Below, piece by piece: positions 1 to 9,770 of a DNA stretch of 64,000 nucleotides. The DNA is from Alphaproteobacteria bacterium. Lineage in GTDB: Bacteria; Pseudomonadota; Alphaproteobacteria; Rhodobacterales; Rhodobacteraceae. Under the pieces are notes generated by a model, which was not told the DNA's origin, did not search any database, and saw nothing but the letters and a program-made list of their open reading frames with translations. The position numbers and the translations under genes were made by a program. Within the stretch, counting starts at the first letter, position 1, and every line of letters begins with the position of its first letter. Location: NCBI GenBank assembly GCA_030431825.1, contig JAUIIJ010000009.1, forward strand, positions 1-64,000. Reading direction: 5' to 3'.

Positions 1-729
1 GTCCTGGCGGCCGGCGGACTCGGGCTCGTCAAAGTTGACGAAGATCGACAGCTGGTCCTGAAGGATACGCGCGGCGAAGGCCACGGCATCATCGGGGGTC
101 AGCGACCCGTCGGTTTCGATCTTCATGGTCAGCTTGTCATAGTCCAGGACCTGACCTTCGCGGGTCGGCTGCACGTCATAGCTGACCTTCTTGACGGGCG
201 AATAGATCGCATCGATCGGGATCAGACCGATGGGCGCGTCCTCGGGCTTGTTCTTCTCCGCCGAGACATACCCCTTGCCGGTATTGACGGTCAGTTCCAT
301 GAACAGATCGGCGCCGTCATCGAGGTGGCAGATCACGTGATCGCGATTCAACACTTCGATGCCGGCGGACTCCGAGATGTCGCCAGCGGTGACGACCGCG
401 GGGCCCTTGGCCTGGATCGACAGGCGCTTGGGGCCTTCGACTTCCATGCGCAGGCTGACGCCCTTGAGGTTCAGGATGATGTCGGTCACGTCCTCGCGGA
501 CACCGGCAACGCTCGAGAATTCGTGCAGAACGTTGTCGATCTGAACGCTGGTGATCGCTGCGCCCTGCAGGCTGCTCATCAGGATACGGCGAAGGGCATT
601 GCCCAGGGTCAGGCCGAAACCGCGTTCCAGCGGCTCGGCGACGACGGTCGCCTGACGCGCAGGATCGTTACCCGGCTTCACCTCCAGCTGGGTCGGTTTG
701 ATCAACTCTGCCCAATTCTTGTGGATCAT
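1..729 (-). CDS. rpoA: DNA-directed RNA polymerase alpha subunit (partial)
   Basis: This is the amino-terminal 243 codons of the RNA polymerase alpha subunit; the rest lies beyond the left edge, so the ORF track misses it. The reverse strand begins [18 protein letters not shown] and continues with [19 protein letters not shown], the conserved dimerisation region of the alpha N-terminal domain on which beta and beta-prime assemble. The ATG at 729 follows GGAGGGACAC, a strong ribosome-binding site. The C-terminal DNA- and activator-binding domain is not visible. It is the last visible gene of the alpha operon, after rpsM and rpsK, the usual order in alphaproteobacteria. Confidence 0.97.
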   Translation of the reverse strand, partial: MIHKNWAELIKPTQLEVKPGNDPARQATVVAEPLERGFGLTLGNALRRILMSSLQGAAITSVQIDNVLHEFSSVAGVREDVTDIILNLKGVSLRMEVEGPKRLSIQAKGPAVVTAGDISESAGIEVLNRDHVICHLDDGADLFMELTVNTGKGYVSAEKNKPEDAPIGLIPIDAIYSPVKKVSYDVQPTREGQVLDYDKLTMKIETDGSLTPDDAVAFAARILQDQLSIFVNFDEPESAGRQD

Positions 730-844
730 GTGTCCCTCCATTCCTGCCTGTATCCCATGTCCAACTAGATACGGGCGCCCGAGGTTTAAAAATGACGAAC
801 TGGGGCCGTGCCATGACGCACCGCCCCAGCCAGATCGTGGGTAA

Positions 845-1234
845 TCAGACGCGGCGACGCTTTGGCGGACGGCAGCCGTTGTGCGCCATCGGGGTCACGT
901 CGCGGATCGAAGTGATGTTGAAACCAACAGCGGCCAGCGCGCGCAGGGCGCTCTCGCGGCCGGAACCAGGGCCCTGCACTTCGACTTCCAGCGTCTTGAC
1001 GCCGTGGTCCTGCGCCTTGCGGCCGGCATCTTCGGCAGCCATCTGAGCGGCATAGGGGGTCGACTTGCGCGAGCCCTTGAAGCCCATCGTGCCGGCCGAC
1101 GACCAGCTGATGGCATTGCCCTGAACGTCGGAGATCAGGATCTTGGTGTTGTTGAAGCTGCTGTTCACATGCGCCACACCGGCGGCGATGTTCTTGCGCT
1201 CTTTGCGCTTCATGCGTGTCTTGTCACGTGCCAT
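845..1234 (-). CDS. rpsK: 30S ribosomal protein S11
   Basis: S11 is a small-subunit protein of the platform that contacts 16S rRNA near the mRNA exit. The 129-residue length is standard. Recognisable stretches are [14 protein letters not shown] near residue 20, the central glycine- and serine-rich part, and the basic C-terminal tail RPPKRRRV. It lies 15 nt after rpsM and about 115 nt before rpoA, in one transcription unit. Confidence 0.98.
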   Translation of the reverse strand: MARDKTRMKRKERKNIAAGVAHVNSSFNNTKILISDVQGNAISWSSAGTMGFKGSRKSTPYAAQMAAEDAGRKAQDHGVKTLEVEVQGPGSGRESALRALAAVGFNITSIRDVTPMAHNGCRPPKRRRV

Positions 1235-1249
1235 TGACTCAGAGCCCCC

Positions 1250-1618
1250 TTACTTCTTCTTGCCTGCGATGGCCTTTGCGGGGCCTTTGCGCGTGCGAGC
1301 GTTGGTGTGGGTCCGCTGACCGCGCACCGGCAGGTTGCGACGATGACGCAGACCGCGATAGCAGCCGAGGTCCATCAGGCGCTTGATGTTCATCTGCGTC
1401 TCACGGCGCAGGTCGCCTTCGACGGTCAGGTTGGCATCGATATATTCGCGGATCTGCAGGATCTCGCTATCGGTCAGTTCGTTGACGCGACGCGCCTGAT
1501 CGATGCCGACGCCTTCGCAGATCGACTTGGCGGTGGTGTTGCCAATTCCGGTGATGTAGGTGAGGGCGATCGGAACCCGCTTGGCAGTCGGGATATTTAC
1601 GCCGGCAATACGTGCCAC
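1250..1618 (-). CDS. rpsM: 30S ribosomal protein S13
   Basis: S13 sits in the head of the small subunit and contacts the P-site tRNA and 50S bridges. The 122-residue protein starts [19 protein letters not shown] and carries the helix-hairpin region [11 protein letters not shown] and the basic segment [16 protein letters not shown] before a lysine-rich tail. It follows adk after about 240 nt. No rpmJ (L36) is present between adk and rpsM, a common arrangement in this group. Confidence 0.98.
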   Translation of the reverse strand: MARIAGVNIPTAKRVPIALTYITGIGNTTAKSICEGVGIDQARRVNELTDSEILQIREYIDANLTVEGDLRRETQMNIKRLMDLGCYRGLRHRRNLPVRGQRTHTNARTRKGPAKAIAGKKK

Positions 1619-1859
1619 GTGTCACTTTCCTTTTCGTTGCGGGTCCGTAACGCCAGACCCTTTTTTCACAACGTCTGACCGTGGCAGTGTCGCCAGTGGG
1701 TCCGACATTTTCGAGGTGGTCATGCGGCAGGTGCGAATCCTGCACGCGCGAATGATTCCCTTGCGGGATGGGGGTGGTTAGGGCGTTTCCGAACGAGCGT
1801 CAACCCCCGCGACAACAATCCGTCAGCACGCCGCCGGATGTTGCACTCCCGACCGGGTG

Positions 1860-2504
1860 TCAGGCATCCAGAACCGATGCGATGGAGGTTTGCACCTCGG
1901 CAATCTCGCCAAGGCCGTTCACCTTCGTCAGCTTGTCCTTGGCATAATAATAGCCAATCAGCGGCGAGGTCTTCTTGTAGTATTCCATCAGGCGCGTGCG
2001 CAGCGACTCTTCGTTGTCGTCGGCGCGGCGTCTGAAATCGGATGCACCGCAATGGCTGCATTTGCCGTCCGCCGGAATCGGTTTGGTGATGTCGTTGTAG
2101 ACCTCGCCACAGGCGCCACAGGTCGAGCGCGCGGTGATACGGGCCACAAGCGCCTCGTCGTCGACCTCCATCTCGATCACGGCGTTCAGCCCCTGCCCGG
2201 TTTCCGACAGCAACGTCCCGAGCGCGTCGGCCTGCGCCAGCGTGCGCGGGAAGCCGTCAAAGATGAAACCGCTCCCCTCGCTGGTTTCGAGCTTTTCGCG
2301 GATCAGGCCGATCACGATCTCGTCGGTGACCAACTCGCCGCGGGCCATCACCTCGGCAACCCGGTTGCCCATTTCGGTGCCGCTGTCCTTGGCTTCACGC
2401 AGCATGTCGCCGGTGCTGAGCTGCACCATGCCGCGGGCTTCGACCAGGTGACGGGCCTGTGTACCCTTGCCCGCGCCCGGCGGTCCCAACAATATGATAT
2501 TCAT
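1860..2504 (-). CDS. adk: Adenylate kinase
   Basis: Cytosolic adenylate kinase interconverts ATP plus AMP and two ADP. The P-loop [10 protein letters not shown] is at residues 7-16. The LID domain contains four cysteines at about C129, C132, C149 and C152, so this is the zinc-type LID rather than the Asp/Thr network of E. coli. The 214-residue length is that of the long-LID family. The start overlaps the secY stop by 4 nt, so translation is probably coupled. Placement between secY and rpsM is typical of bacterial spc/alpha operons. Confidence 0.98.
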   Translation of the reverse strand: MNIILLGPPGAGKGTQARHLVEARGMVQLSTGDMLREAKDSGTEMGNRVAEVMARGELVTDEIVIGLIREKLETSEGSGFIFDGFPRTLAQADALGTLLSETGQGLNAVIEMEVDDEALVARITARSTCGACGEVYNDITKPIPADGKCSHCGASDFRRRADDNEESLRTRLMEYYKKTSPLIGYYYAKDKLTKVNGLGEIAEVQTSIASVLDA

Positions 2505-3871
2505 CGACGCGCAGGTCCCCGCTTGCCCCGTTTCTTGCCACCGCTGCGTCCGCGCAGCTGCGACTTCTCGATCAGGCCTTCATACTGATGCGCCAGAAGA
2601 TGGCTCTGGGCCTGCTGGATCGTGTCCATGGTTACGCTGACAACGATCAGCAGAGAAGTCCCACCAAAGTAGAACGGAATGGCGAACTGCGCCCTCAGGA
2701 TTTCCGGAAGCAGACACACCGCCGCGAGATAGGCGGACCCCAGGACCAGAATCCGGTTCACGACATACTCGAGATATTCCGCCGTTTTCTTGCCGGGGCG
2801 GATACCCGGTACAAAGCCGTTCTGGTTCTTGAGATTGTCGGCCACGTCATCCGGTTTGAACGAAACGTTGAACGTATAGAAATAGGCAAAGAACACGATC
2901 ATCGAAACGAAGAACAGCAGATAGAGCGGCTGGCCCGGACCGAAATTCGCGAGCAGCCAGGACATCACCGGCCCGCTGGCGGAGCCCTGCGAGAAGGTCG
3001 AGATCGTCACCGGCAGCAGCAGCAGCGAACTGGCAAAGATCGCGGGGATCACACCGGCCGGGTTGACCTTGACCGGCAGGTGCGACGAACCGCCGTCATA
3101 GACCTTCATGCCGACCTGGCGGCGCGGGTACTGGATATGGATCTTGCGCAGCGCACGCTCCATGAAAACCACGAATGTGATGACGGCCATCACCATCACG
3201 ATCACGCCGACGATCACCGCCGGGCTGACCGCGCCGGACCGCCCGCTCGCGAGAAACTGCGCGATTGCGGCGGGGATCTCGGCAACGATGCCGACAAAGA
3301 TGATGAGGCTGATGCCATTGCCGATCCCCCGCGCGGTGATCTGCTCGCCCAGCCACATCAGGAACATCGTGCCCCCGACCAGGGTAATCATGGTGGACAG
3401 GCGGAAGAACATCCCCGGATCATGCGCGAGGTCGCCGGTCTCGAGCGACACGGCCAGACCATAGGCCTGCACCGTGGCCAACAGCACCGTACCGTAGCGG
3501 GTATACTGGTTGATCTTCTTGCGCCCCTGCTCGCCCTCTTTCTTGAGCTGCTCGAGCTGCGGCACCATCGCTGTCATCAGCTGAACGATGATCGAGGCGC
3601 TGATATAGGGCATGATACCCAGAGCAAAGATACCCATTCGGCCCAGCGCACCGCCGGTGAACATCGACACCATGCCGCCAATGCCCTGCCCGGCCTGTTC
3701 CATGAACTCGCGCAGCGCGATACCGTCGATCCCCGGCACCGGGATGAAGGTGCCAAGACGATAGACGATCAATAGACCGAGGGTGAACAGGATGCGGTTG
3801 CGAAGATCCGTTGCCTTGCCGAGCGCGGACCAACTCGTGTTTGCCGCCATTTGCTCTGCTGCTGATACCAT
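2501..3871 (-). CDS. secY: Preprotein translocase subunit SecY
   Basis: SecY is the ten-helix inner-membrane channel of the Sec translocase. The 456-residue sequence carries the N-terminal [19 protein letters not shown], the conserved early motif [17 protein letters not shown] (plug/TM2 region), [10 protein letters not shown] and the basic cytoplasmic tail ending [10 protein letters not shown]. It starts about 108 nt after rplO and overlaps adk. The ORF-track start fits the family's usual N-terminus. Confidence 0.98.
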   Translation of the reverse strand: MVSAAEQMAANTSWSALGKATDLRNRILFTLGLLIVYRLGTFIPVPGIDGIALREFMEQAGQGIGGMVSMFTGGALGRMGIFALGIMPYISASIIVQLMTAMVPQLEQLKKEGEQGRKKINQYTRYGTVLLATVQAYGLAVSLETGDLAHDPGMFFRLSTMITLVGGTMFLMWLGEQITARGIGNGISLIIFVGIVAEIPAAIAQFLASGRSGAVSPAVIVGVIVMVMAVITFVVFMERALRKIHIQYPRRQVGMKVYDGGSSHLPVKVNPAGVIPAIFASSLLLLPVTISTFSQGSASGPVMSWLLANFGPGQPLYLLFFVSMIVFFAYFYTFNVSFKPDDVADNLKNQNGFVPGIRPGKKTAEYLEYVVNRILVLGSAYLAAVCLLPEILRAQFAIPFYFGGTSLLIVVSVTMDTIQQAQSHLLAHQYEGLIEKSQLRGRSGGKKRGKRGPARR

Positions 3872-3979
3872 GAATGGGGTCTCTTTTATGACAACGCCGC
3901 CCTGGGCCGTTCTCCGGCTCGGGCGGCGTCATGGAAAACTGAGGGATATGTAAGCGGCATAAGCGCCGCTCACAACCCG

Positions 3980-4453
3980 TTATTCTGCTGCAGTCGCTTT
4001 CGTGACCGTCAGAGAGCCGCCCGCTTTCTCGACCGCTTCGACGGCCGACTTGCTGGCACCGGTGACTTCCAGCGTCACCTTTGCGGTGATATCGCCCTTG
4101 GCCAGAACCCGGATGCCATCCAGCTTGCGGCGCACCAGACCGCTGGCAACCAGCGCGTCCTCGGTGATGGCGCTGCCCGCATCCAGCTTCTTGGCGTCGA
4201 TGAATTTCTGGATCAGGCCCAGGTTCACGACGGCAAAGGATTTGCGGTTCGGCTTGTTGAAGCCACGCTTGGGCAGGCGCTGATAGAGCGGCATCTGGCC
4301 GCCTTCGTACCCGTTGATCGCAACACCCGAACGGGATTTCTGACCCTTGATACCACGGCCACCGGTCTTGCCGGTGCCCGAACCCGGACCACGGCCGATG
4401 CGTTTGCGCTTCTTGGTTGCGCCTTCGTTGTCGCGCAGTTCATGCAATTTCAT
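3980..4453 (-). CDS. rplO: 50S ribosomal protein L15
   Basis: L15 is a late-assembly 23S rRNA-binding protein. The 157-residue sequence has the glycine-rich N-terminal signature [18 protein letters not shown] and a globular C-terminal part. An AAAAGGAGAAGCGAC leader precedes the ATG. Normally rpmD lies directly upstream; here the next upstream gene on this strand is an unrelated DUF1127 gene, so rplO appears to head its own unit (see the promoter at 4551-4579). Confidence 0.98.
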   Translation of the reverse strand: MKLHELRDNEGATKKRKRIGRGPGSGTGKTGGRGIKGQKSRSGVAINGYEGGQMPLYQRLPKRGFNKPNRKSFAVVNLGLIQKFIDAKKLDAGSAITEDALVASGLVRRKLDGIRVLAKGDITAKVTLEVTGASKSAVEAVEKAGGSLTVTKATAAE

Positions 4454-4550
4454 GTCGCTTCTCCTTTTGCCGGAAATGACCCCCAGCGACGGGAGCGGTC
4501 AAACGCGGCGTTGATGTCTGAGTCGTGCGGACCGAACTGTCCACCGGGGG

Positions 4551-4579
4551 CGTATAGGCGAGGAGCGCAGATCGATCAA
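4551..4579 (-). promoter_or_regulatory. Candidate sigma-70 promoter for rplO-secY-adk
   Basis: On the minus strand TTGATC and TATACG are separated by exactly 17 bp, about 100 nt upstream of rplO. Both hexamers are close to the housekeeping consensus. The position matches the break in the spc operon. Inferred from sequence only. Confidence 0.5.
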
Positions 4580-4662
4580 GACGCGAAGTGACGCAATCTT
4601 GCACGCAGTCATGTGTGGATTGAGTCGCCCCGATGCCGCCTGCACCCCGGGTGAACCATCGT

Positions 4663-4887
4663 TCAGAGCGGAACGATCTTGTTCGCTTCCGCTTCTGCCA
4701 GGTGCACGAAATCCGAGCGGCTCAGGCCGAGATCTCTCAGTTCCCGGTCATCCAGCCGGCGCAGTTCGGAATAGGCGCGGTCAAACGCCGCGCGCCGGGC
4801 ACGGGCGGTCCTGATCGCGGAAACCAGGCCGCGAATACGGCCCTTCAAGCCAAAGCCGCCGGTGGTGGAAGCCTGTACATATGCCAT
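4663..4887 (-). CDS. DUF1127 domain protein
   Basis: A 74-residue protein whose C-terminal half carries the DUF1127 (YjiS-like) signature RRLDDRELRDLGLSRSDF. It is basic and arginine-rich in the middle, with no signal peptide or membrane helix. Small alphaproteobacterial DUF1127 proteins have been linked to RNA binding and to phosphate or stress responses, but the role of this copy cannot be read from the sequence. It stands alone between the ribosomal genes and a divergent aminotransferase. An AAGGACC ribosome-binding site precedes the ATG. Confidence 0.85.
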   Translation of the reverse strand: MAYVQASTTGGFGLKGRIRGLVSAIRTARARRAAFDRAYSELRRLDDRELRDLGLSRSDFVHLAEAEANKIVPL

Positions 4888-5102
4888 GTTGATGGTCCTT
4901 CATGTTTGCGGCAGCCGAGGCCTGTGCCCGCTGCCGAGTCATCAGATCAACCGCACCTAAGAGGCGGCGGTCGCAATGACCATGCCCGGAACGGTCTTGC
5001 CGCCATGCAGCGAGCGCATGGCCCGGCCACGCGTCCGAGAATGGGTCTGGACGCCCGTTCAGGGCGCGCCTACGGTCGCCGCCACACAGGGGACAGAACG
5101 AT

Positions 5103-5969
5103 ATGGCAACCGGCAGCAACATCCGCACCTATTTCAACGGAACATGGCATGACGGCGACGTGCCGATCATGCGCGCCGCCGATCATGGCTCGTGGCTGGG
5201 CAGCAGCGTGTTTGATGGTGCCCGCATGGTGAATGGGCTGACACCGGACCTGCATGCGCATTGCGACCGTGTGAACCGGTCGGCGCGCGCCCTGATGCTG
5301 ACCCCGACGGTCAGCACCGAAGAGATGGTCGGGATCACCCGCGAAGGTCTTGCCGCCTATTCCGCCAACGCGGCCGTCTATATCCGTCCGATGTATTGGG
5401 GGATCGACGGCGATGTGACCGCGATCGTGCCGCAGGCGGACAAGACCGGTTTTGCCATCTGTCTCGAAGAAATCCCCCTCGCCCCGCCGAGCGCAACCGC
5501 GACCCTGACCCGCACCCGGTTTCGCCGCCCGGTGCTCGATGACGCGGTGGTCAACGCCAAGGCAGGATGCCTCTATCCCAACAATGCCCGGATGCTCGTC
5601 GAAGCGCGCAGCAAGGGGTTTTCGAATGCGCTGGTTGCCGACGCGATGGGCAACGTGGCGGAAACCGCAACCGCCAACATCTTCATGGTCCGCGACGGCG
5701 AGGTCTTTACGCCGGTTCCCAACGGCACGTTCCTTGCCGGGATCACCCGCGCCCGCCACATCAGTCACCTCAGGGCCGACGGGGTGCCGATCCACGAGAC
5801 CGTCCTCACCTTTGACGACTTCAATCAGGCGGACGAGGTCTTCATGACCGGCAACATGTCCAAGATCACGCCGGTCACCGCGCTTGACGACATTCAGTAT
5901 CAGACCGGCCCCGTATCCAAACGCCTGCGCGAGATGTACTGGGACTGGGCTGCGTCCGGGCATGGCTGA
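5103..5969 (+). CDS. Class IV aminotransferase (branched-chain or D-amino-acid type)
   Basis: A fold-type IV PLP aminotransferase of 288 residues. The expected PLP lysine is K153 in VVNAKAGCLYPN, with the cofactor-binding glutamate in NVAETATANIF near residue 187. Branched-chain-type features such as DHGSWLGSSVFDGARM near residue 28 and a FLAGITR motif are present. Branched-chain aminotransferase is the most likely activity, but the family includes D-alanine and aminodeoxychorismate enzymes, so substrate is not certain. It overlaps the next gene by 8 nt, suggesting a two-gene unit. Confidence 0.88.
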   Translation: MATGSNIRTYFNGTWHDGDVPIMRAADHGSWLGSSVFDGARMVNGLTPDLHAHCDRVNRSARALMLTPTVSTEEMVGITREGLAAYSANAAVYIRPMYWGIDGDVTAIVPQADKTGFAICLEEIPLAPPSATATLTRTRFRRPVLDDAVVNAKAGCLYPNNARMLVEARSKGFSNALVADAMGNVAETATANIFMVRDGEVFTPVPNGTFLAGITRARHISHLRADGVPIHETVLTFDDFNQADEVFMTGNMSKITPVTALDDIQYQTGPVSKRLREMYWDWAASGHG

Positions 5970-6423
5970 CAGGCTGCGCGTTCTGTCTGGCGTAAACGGC
6001 GCGGAACTCGCCGCGCTGACCGAGCTGTGCATGCGGTCCAAGGCCCACTGGGGCTATGACGCCGATTTCATGGCCGCATGCCGCGACGCGCTGACCGTGC
6101 GGGCAACCGATCTGTGCGATGCGCTGGCTGTTATCGGCCCGCCGCAGGCGCCGTGCGCGATGGCTCAGGTGTCGACAAGAGGTGATTGCGCGATGCTGGA
6201 ACGGCTCTTCGTCGCGCCCGAGGCGATGGGTGCCGGACACGGGCGCAGCCTCTACCGCTGGGCGATCGCAACCGCGAGAGAACACGGCGCGCAAAAGTTG
6301 CACATAGAAGCGGACCCGGCCGCCAGGGGGTTTTATGAACGGATGGGGGCGACGCTCTGCGGCACGGCACCCTCGGGATCGATTCCCGACCGTCACCTGC
6401 CACTGCTGGTCCATGATATTTGA
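5962..6423 (+). CDS. GNAT family N-acetyltransferase
   Basis: A 153-residue GNAT acetyltransferase. I use the ATG at 5962, inside the end of the aminotransferase, rather than the longer track ORF whose first 26 codons only shadow that gene. The acetyl-CoA loop region is visible as LFVAPEAMGAGHGRSLYRWA, followed by the typical C-terminal ARGFYERMGA. The substrate is unknown. Coupling to the aminotransferase suggests an amino-acid-related substrate, but that is inference. Confidence 0.82.
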   Translation: MADRLRVLSGVNGAELAALTELCMRSKAHWGYDADFMAACRDALTVRATDLCDALAVIGPPQAPCAMAQVSTRGDCAMLERLFVAPEAMGAGHGRSLYRWAIATAREHGAQKLHIEADPAARGFYERMGATLCGTAPSGSIPDRHLPLLVHDI

Positions 6424-6488
6424 TGTTACTGCGAGGTTGCCAGCCTGCCGTGTGCGCGGCATGATCGCGACCAAGGGAGAATGATGCG

Positions 6489-6944
6489 ATGCGCAAGTTT
6501 CTGGTGGTTCTGGATGACAGCCGCGAATGTCTGAACGCGATGCGTTTCGCAGCGATGCGCGCGTCGCATACCGGCGGCGGTGTGGCGATCCTGTCGGTGA
6601 TCCCGCCTGACGAGTTCAACCACTGGATCGGCGTCGGAGAAGTGATGCGCGAAGAGGCGCGCGAGCGTATTCATGCCCATTTCGAGGTGTTCGCCAAATG
6701 GATGCGCGACCGGCAGGGCATCGACCCCGAGCTGGTGATCCGCGAAGGCGAGGCGGTGGCCGAAATCATGGCGCAGGTCAAGGAAGACCCCGAGATCGGC
6801 GTGCTGGTTCTGGGGGCGGGCACCGACAAGAAGGGGCCCGGCCCGCTGGTGTCCCAGATGACCCGCTCCTCGGGGTCGCTGCCCATCCCCATCACCATCG
6901 TGCCCGGCGATCTGACCAAGGAAAAGCTCGAGGCGATCACCTGA
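6489..6944 (+). CDS. Universal stress protein (UspA family)
   Basis: A single-domain universal stress protein of 151 residues. It starts KFLVVLDDSRECLNAMRFA, the usual first strand and helix of the Usp fold, and has VLVLGAGTDKKGPGPLVSQM, a variant of the ATP-binding loop, then LPIPITIVPGDL. Usp proteins accumulate under starvation and stress and often bind ATP. A GGGAGAATG leader precedes the ATG. Confidence 0.9.
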   Translation: MRKFLVVLDDSRECLNAMRFAAMRASHTGGGVAILSVIPPDEFNHWIGVGEVMREEARERIHAHFEVFAKWMRDRQGIDPELVIREGEAVAEIMAQVKEDPEIGVLVLGAGTDKKGPGPLVSQMTRSSGSLPIPITIVPGDLTKEKLEAIT

Positions 6945-7049
6945 GGCGCGCCGCATCCGGCGGTGCAAACAATCGATTTAGAATCGTTCCAAACCTTGAC
7001 TTGCCGCCGCCCGGGGCGCATATCCAGAGCACGCAACCGGAGCCACGCC

Positions 7050-7613
7050 ATGTTCATCCAGACCGAATCCACCCCGAATCCCGCCACGTTGAAATTCCTG
7101 CCGGGTCAGACCGTCCTGGACGCTGGCACGGCTGATTTTCCGTCTGCTGAAAGTGCCGGGAAATCCCCGCTCGCACAGCGCATTTTCGCGGTGCAGGGTG
7201 TAACCGGTGTCTTCTTTGGCAATGACTTCGTGACCGTCACCAAGGAGGACGGCGTCGAATGGGATCATGTCAAGCCGGCGATCCTTGGCGCGGTGATGGA
7301 ACATTTCCAGTCCGGCCAGCCGGTGATCGACGATGGTGGCCAGGCGGCATCGGGCCATGCCGAACACAGTGGAGAAGACGCCGAGATCGTCAACCAGATC
7401 AAGGATTTGCTGGACAGCCGGGTGCGTCCGGCGGTTGCACAGGATGGCGGCGACATCACCTTTCACGGCTTCGATCGCGGCGTTGTCTACCTGCACATGC
7501 AAGGGGCCTGTGCCGGGTGTCCGTCCTCGACACTGACCCTGAAGATGGGCATCGAGAACCTGTTGCGCCACTACATTCCCGAAGTGACCGAGGTCCGTCC
7601 GGTTGCCGTCTGA
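7050..7613 (+). CDS. NifU-like Fe-S cluster carrier (Nfu family)
   Basis: An Nfu-type scaffold/carrier that passes Fe-S clusters to client enzymes. The start at 7050 (FIQTESTPNPATLKFLPG) matches the Nfu N-terminal domain; the upstream part of the track ORF is non-coding. Domains: Nfu_N at about 1-85, then the NifU C-terminal domain with CAGC (C154, C157) that holds a [4Fe-4S] cluster at the dimer interface. Length is 187 residues. It overlaps tsaB by 11 nt. Confidence 0.95.
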   Translation: MFIQTESTPNPATLKFLPGQTVLDAGTADFPSAESAGKSPLAQRIFAVQGVTGVFFGNDFVTVTKEDGVEWDHVKPAILGAVMEHFQSGQPVIDDGGQAASGHAEHSGEDAEIVNQIKDLLDSRVRPAVAQDGGDITFHGFDRGVVYLHMQGACAGCPSSTLTLKMGIENLLRHYIPEVTEVRPVAV

Positions 7614-8202
7614 CGGGACATTTCTGGCATTCGATACGTCGGCCGCGCATTGCGCGGCCGCATTGCTGTCGGGCGGGCGGATCACCGTGGCCCGGCTGGA
7701 GACGATGCAGCGCGGACAGGCGGAACGGCTGATGCCGCTGCTGCACGAGGTCCTGGCGGATGGCGGTGTCGACTGGGCAGATCTGACCGCCATCGGCGTC
7801 GGCGTCGGTCCCGGCAATTTCACCGGCATTCGTATCGCGGTCTCTGCCGCGCGCGGACTCGCGCTCGGACTTGGCATTCCGGCGGTCGGCGTAAACGGCT
7901 GTCAGGCGCGCGGATGGCTGGCACCGAACAGCGTCGTGGCAATCCCCGCGCCGCGCGATCAGGTCTATCTCTGCAATGCCACCGATTCCTGCGCAGTGCC
8001 GCGCCTGATGCCACGCGCCGAGGCGGAAGCGATCACAGGCAGACCGCTCGATCCCCAAAGCAGCCCCGAAAGGCTCGCCGAAGCCATCGCGTGGATCACC
8101 GCGGCCAATTGGCAAACCACGATCGCGCCCCCTGCCCCGCTTTATGCCCGCGCGGCGGACGCGGCTCCGTCCAGCGACGTGCCGCCGGTGTTGCTGGATT
8201 GA
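7603..8202 (+). CDS. tsaB: tRNA threonylcarbamoyladenosine biosynthesis protein TsaB
   Basis: TsaB is the inactive partner that dimerises with TsaD in making the t6A37 modification of ANN-decoding tRNAs. The sequence starts with the ASKHA phosphate-1 motif FLAFDTSAAHCAAALL and has GVGVGPGNFTGIRIAV, diagnostic of TsaB. The start is a TTG inside the end of nfu, about 9 nt after GAGG. The 199-residue length is at the short end for the family. The next gene, rimI, is its common neighbour. Confidence 0.94.
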   Translation: MPSDGTFLAFDTSAAHCAAALLSGGRITVARLETMQRGQAERLMPLLHEVLADGGVDWADLTAIGVGVGPGNFTGIRIAVSAARGLALGLGIPAVGVNGCQARGWLAPNSVVAIPAPRDQVYLCNATDSCAVPRLMPRAEAEAITGRPLDPQSSPERLAEAIAWITAANWQTTIAPPAPLYARAADAAPSSDVPPVLLD

Positions 8203-8621
8203 TCTCTCCCGGCGACATGGCCGCAACACATGCGGCCGCGTTCACCCAGGCCCGCCCGTGGAGCGCCGAGGAATTTGCCGCCCTGCTTGAGCAGCGCTTC
8301 TGCCATGTGGAGGGTGACCGCGACTGTTTCGCGCTGTTTCGTGTCATTGCGGACGAGGCGGAGTTGCTGACCATTGCGACCCATCCCCACGCGCTGCGGC
8401 AAGGCCGCGCGAAGGCCTGCATGTCGCGCTGGCATGAACGGGCGCAGGAGCTTGGCGCCACATATGCCGTTCTTGAGGTTGCAGCCGACAATGGACCCGC
8501 GCGTGCGCTCTATGCCGGCTGCGGCTATGTCCAGAGCGGGCGGCGCACGGGTTACTACCCGCGTCCTGACGCCGCGGCATGTGACGCGCTGATGATGACG
8601 TGCAACCTGTCCCGAGGTTAA
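8199..8621 (+). CDS. rimI: Ribosomal-protein-alanine N-acetyltransferase RimI-like
   Basis: A GNAT acetyltransferase of 140 residues. The RimI-type start is reconstructed at TTG 8199, overlapping the tsaB stop (TTGA) and giving ISPGDMAATHAAAF; the long track ORF upstream is a tsaB shadow. The C-terminal half carries LEVAADNGPARALYAGCGYVQ, the RimI motif. RimI acetylates the N-terminal alanine of S18. The usual tsaB-rimI pairing supports the call; other GNAT substrates remain possible. ATG 8217 is an alternative start. Confidence 0.87.
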   Translation: MISPGDMAATHAAAFTQARPWSAEEFAALLEQRFCHVEGDRDCFALFRVIADEAELLTIATHPHALRQGRAKACMSRWHERAQELGATYAVLEVAADNGPARALYAGCGYVQSGRRTGYYPRPDAAACDALMMTCNLSRG

Positions 8622-8769
8622 CCCCCCAATCCGCCGGCGGACTCAGGAAAACGGTTGACCCGGTGTCGCGCCTGCGGCCTAAATTGTGACAGACACTCTA
8701 CGACACAAGAACCTGGGCCGGCAGGGTTTGATCTGATGGCCCCAAAATTTAAAAACCGGGAGATCCCAC

Positions 8770-9768
8770 ATGACCCTTATGAAATCCCTGATGGGGGCCG
8801 CTGCCACGCTCGCCCTGACCGCAGGCACAGCGCTGGCCGAGCCGGCGCTGATCTTCGACCTGGGCGGCAAGTTCGACAAATCGTTCAACGAAGCGGCCTT
8901 CAACGGCGCCTCCCGCTGGGCCGAGGAAACCGGAGAGTCCTTTCTTGAAATCGAACTTCAGTCCGATGCCCAGCGCGAACAGGCGCTGCGCCGCTTCGCC
9001 GAGGCCGGTGCCAACCCGGTCATAACGATGGGATTTGCCATGGCCGATCCGCTGAGCACCGTGGCACCCGATTATCCCGACACGAAATTCGTGGTGGTCG
9101 ATGTGAGCTGGCTTGACGTCGAGAACCTGCGCCAGGTCAGCTTTGCCGAACACGAAGGGTCCTACCTCGTCGGCATGATGGCGGCGATGGCGAGCAAGAC
9201 CGGCACCATCGGTTATATCGGCGGGATGGATGTGCCGCTGATCCGCCATTTCGGATGCGGCTACGCGCAGGGTGCCAAGGCGGTGAATCCGGACATCAAG
9301 ATCGTGGCGAACATGACCGGCACCACCCCGACCGCGTGGAATGACCCCGTCAAGGGCAGCGAACTGACCAAGGCGCAGATCAGCCAGGGCGCCGATGTGA
9401 TCTATGCCGCCGCGGGCGGCACCGGTGTCGGCGTGCTGCAAACCGCTGCCGACGAAGGCGTGCTGTCGATTGGTGTGGACAGCAACCAGAACCACCTGCA
9501 CCCGGGCAAGGTGCTGACCTCGATGCTCAAGCGGGTTGACGTCGCCGTCTATGAGGCGATGAAGGCCGGTGAAAACGTCGAAACCGGCGTGTTCACCATG
9601 GGGCTGGCCGAAAACGGTGTCGGATACGCGCTGGATGAAAACAACGCCGAACTGGTCACCGACGAGATGAAGGCCGCCGTCGACGACGCACGGCAGAAAA
9701 TCATCGACGGCGAGATCGACGTCGTCAGTTATTACGAAAACGACAGCTGCCCCGCCCTGAGCTTCTGA
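8770..9768 (+). CDS. BMP family ABC transporter substrate-binding protein
   Basis: A periplasmic binding protein of the BMP/PnrA family, generally purine-nucleoside receptors. A classic signal peptide ends at ALA around residue 23, followed by the family start PALIFDLGGKFDKSFNE. There is no lipobox cysteine, so the protein should be soluble and periplasmic. The two PBP lobes end with CPALSF. It is followed 2 nt later by the ATPase and two permeases, a complete importer. Nucleosides are the likely cargo; this is inference from family and gene order. Confidence 0.93.
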   Translation: MTLMKSLMGAAATLALTAGTALAEPALIFDLGGKFDKSFNEAAFNGASRWAEETGESFLEIELQSDAQREQALRRFAEAGANPVITMGFAMADPLSTVAPDYPDTKFVVVDVSWLDVENLRQVSFAEHEGSYLVGMMAAMASKTGTIGYIGGMDVPLIRHFGCGYAQGAKAVNPDIKIVANMTGTTPTAWNDPVKGSELTKAQISQGADVIYAAAGGTGVGVLQTAADEGVLSIGVDSNQNHLHPGKVLTSMLKRVDVAVYEAMKAGENVETGVFTMGLAENGVGYALDENNAELVTDEMKAAVDDARQKIIDGEIDVVSYYENDSCPALSF

Positions 9769-9770
9769 GC

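Noticed and set aside
8655-8685. Promoter TTGACC-19-TAAATT before the BMP gene
   Set aside because: The spacer of 19 bp is too long for a confident sigma-70 call and the leader would be over 80 nt; left out of the feature list.
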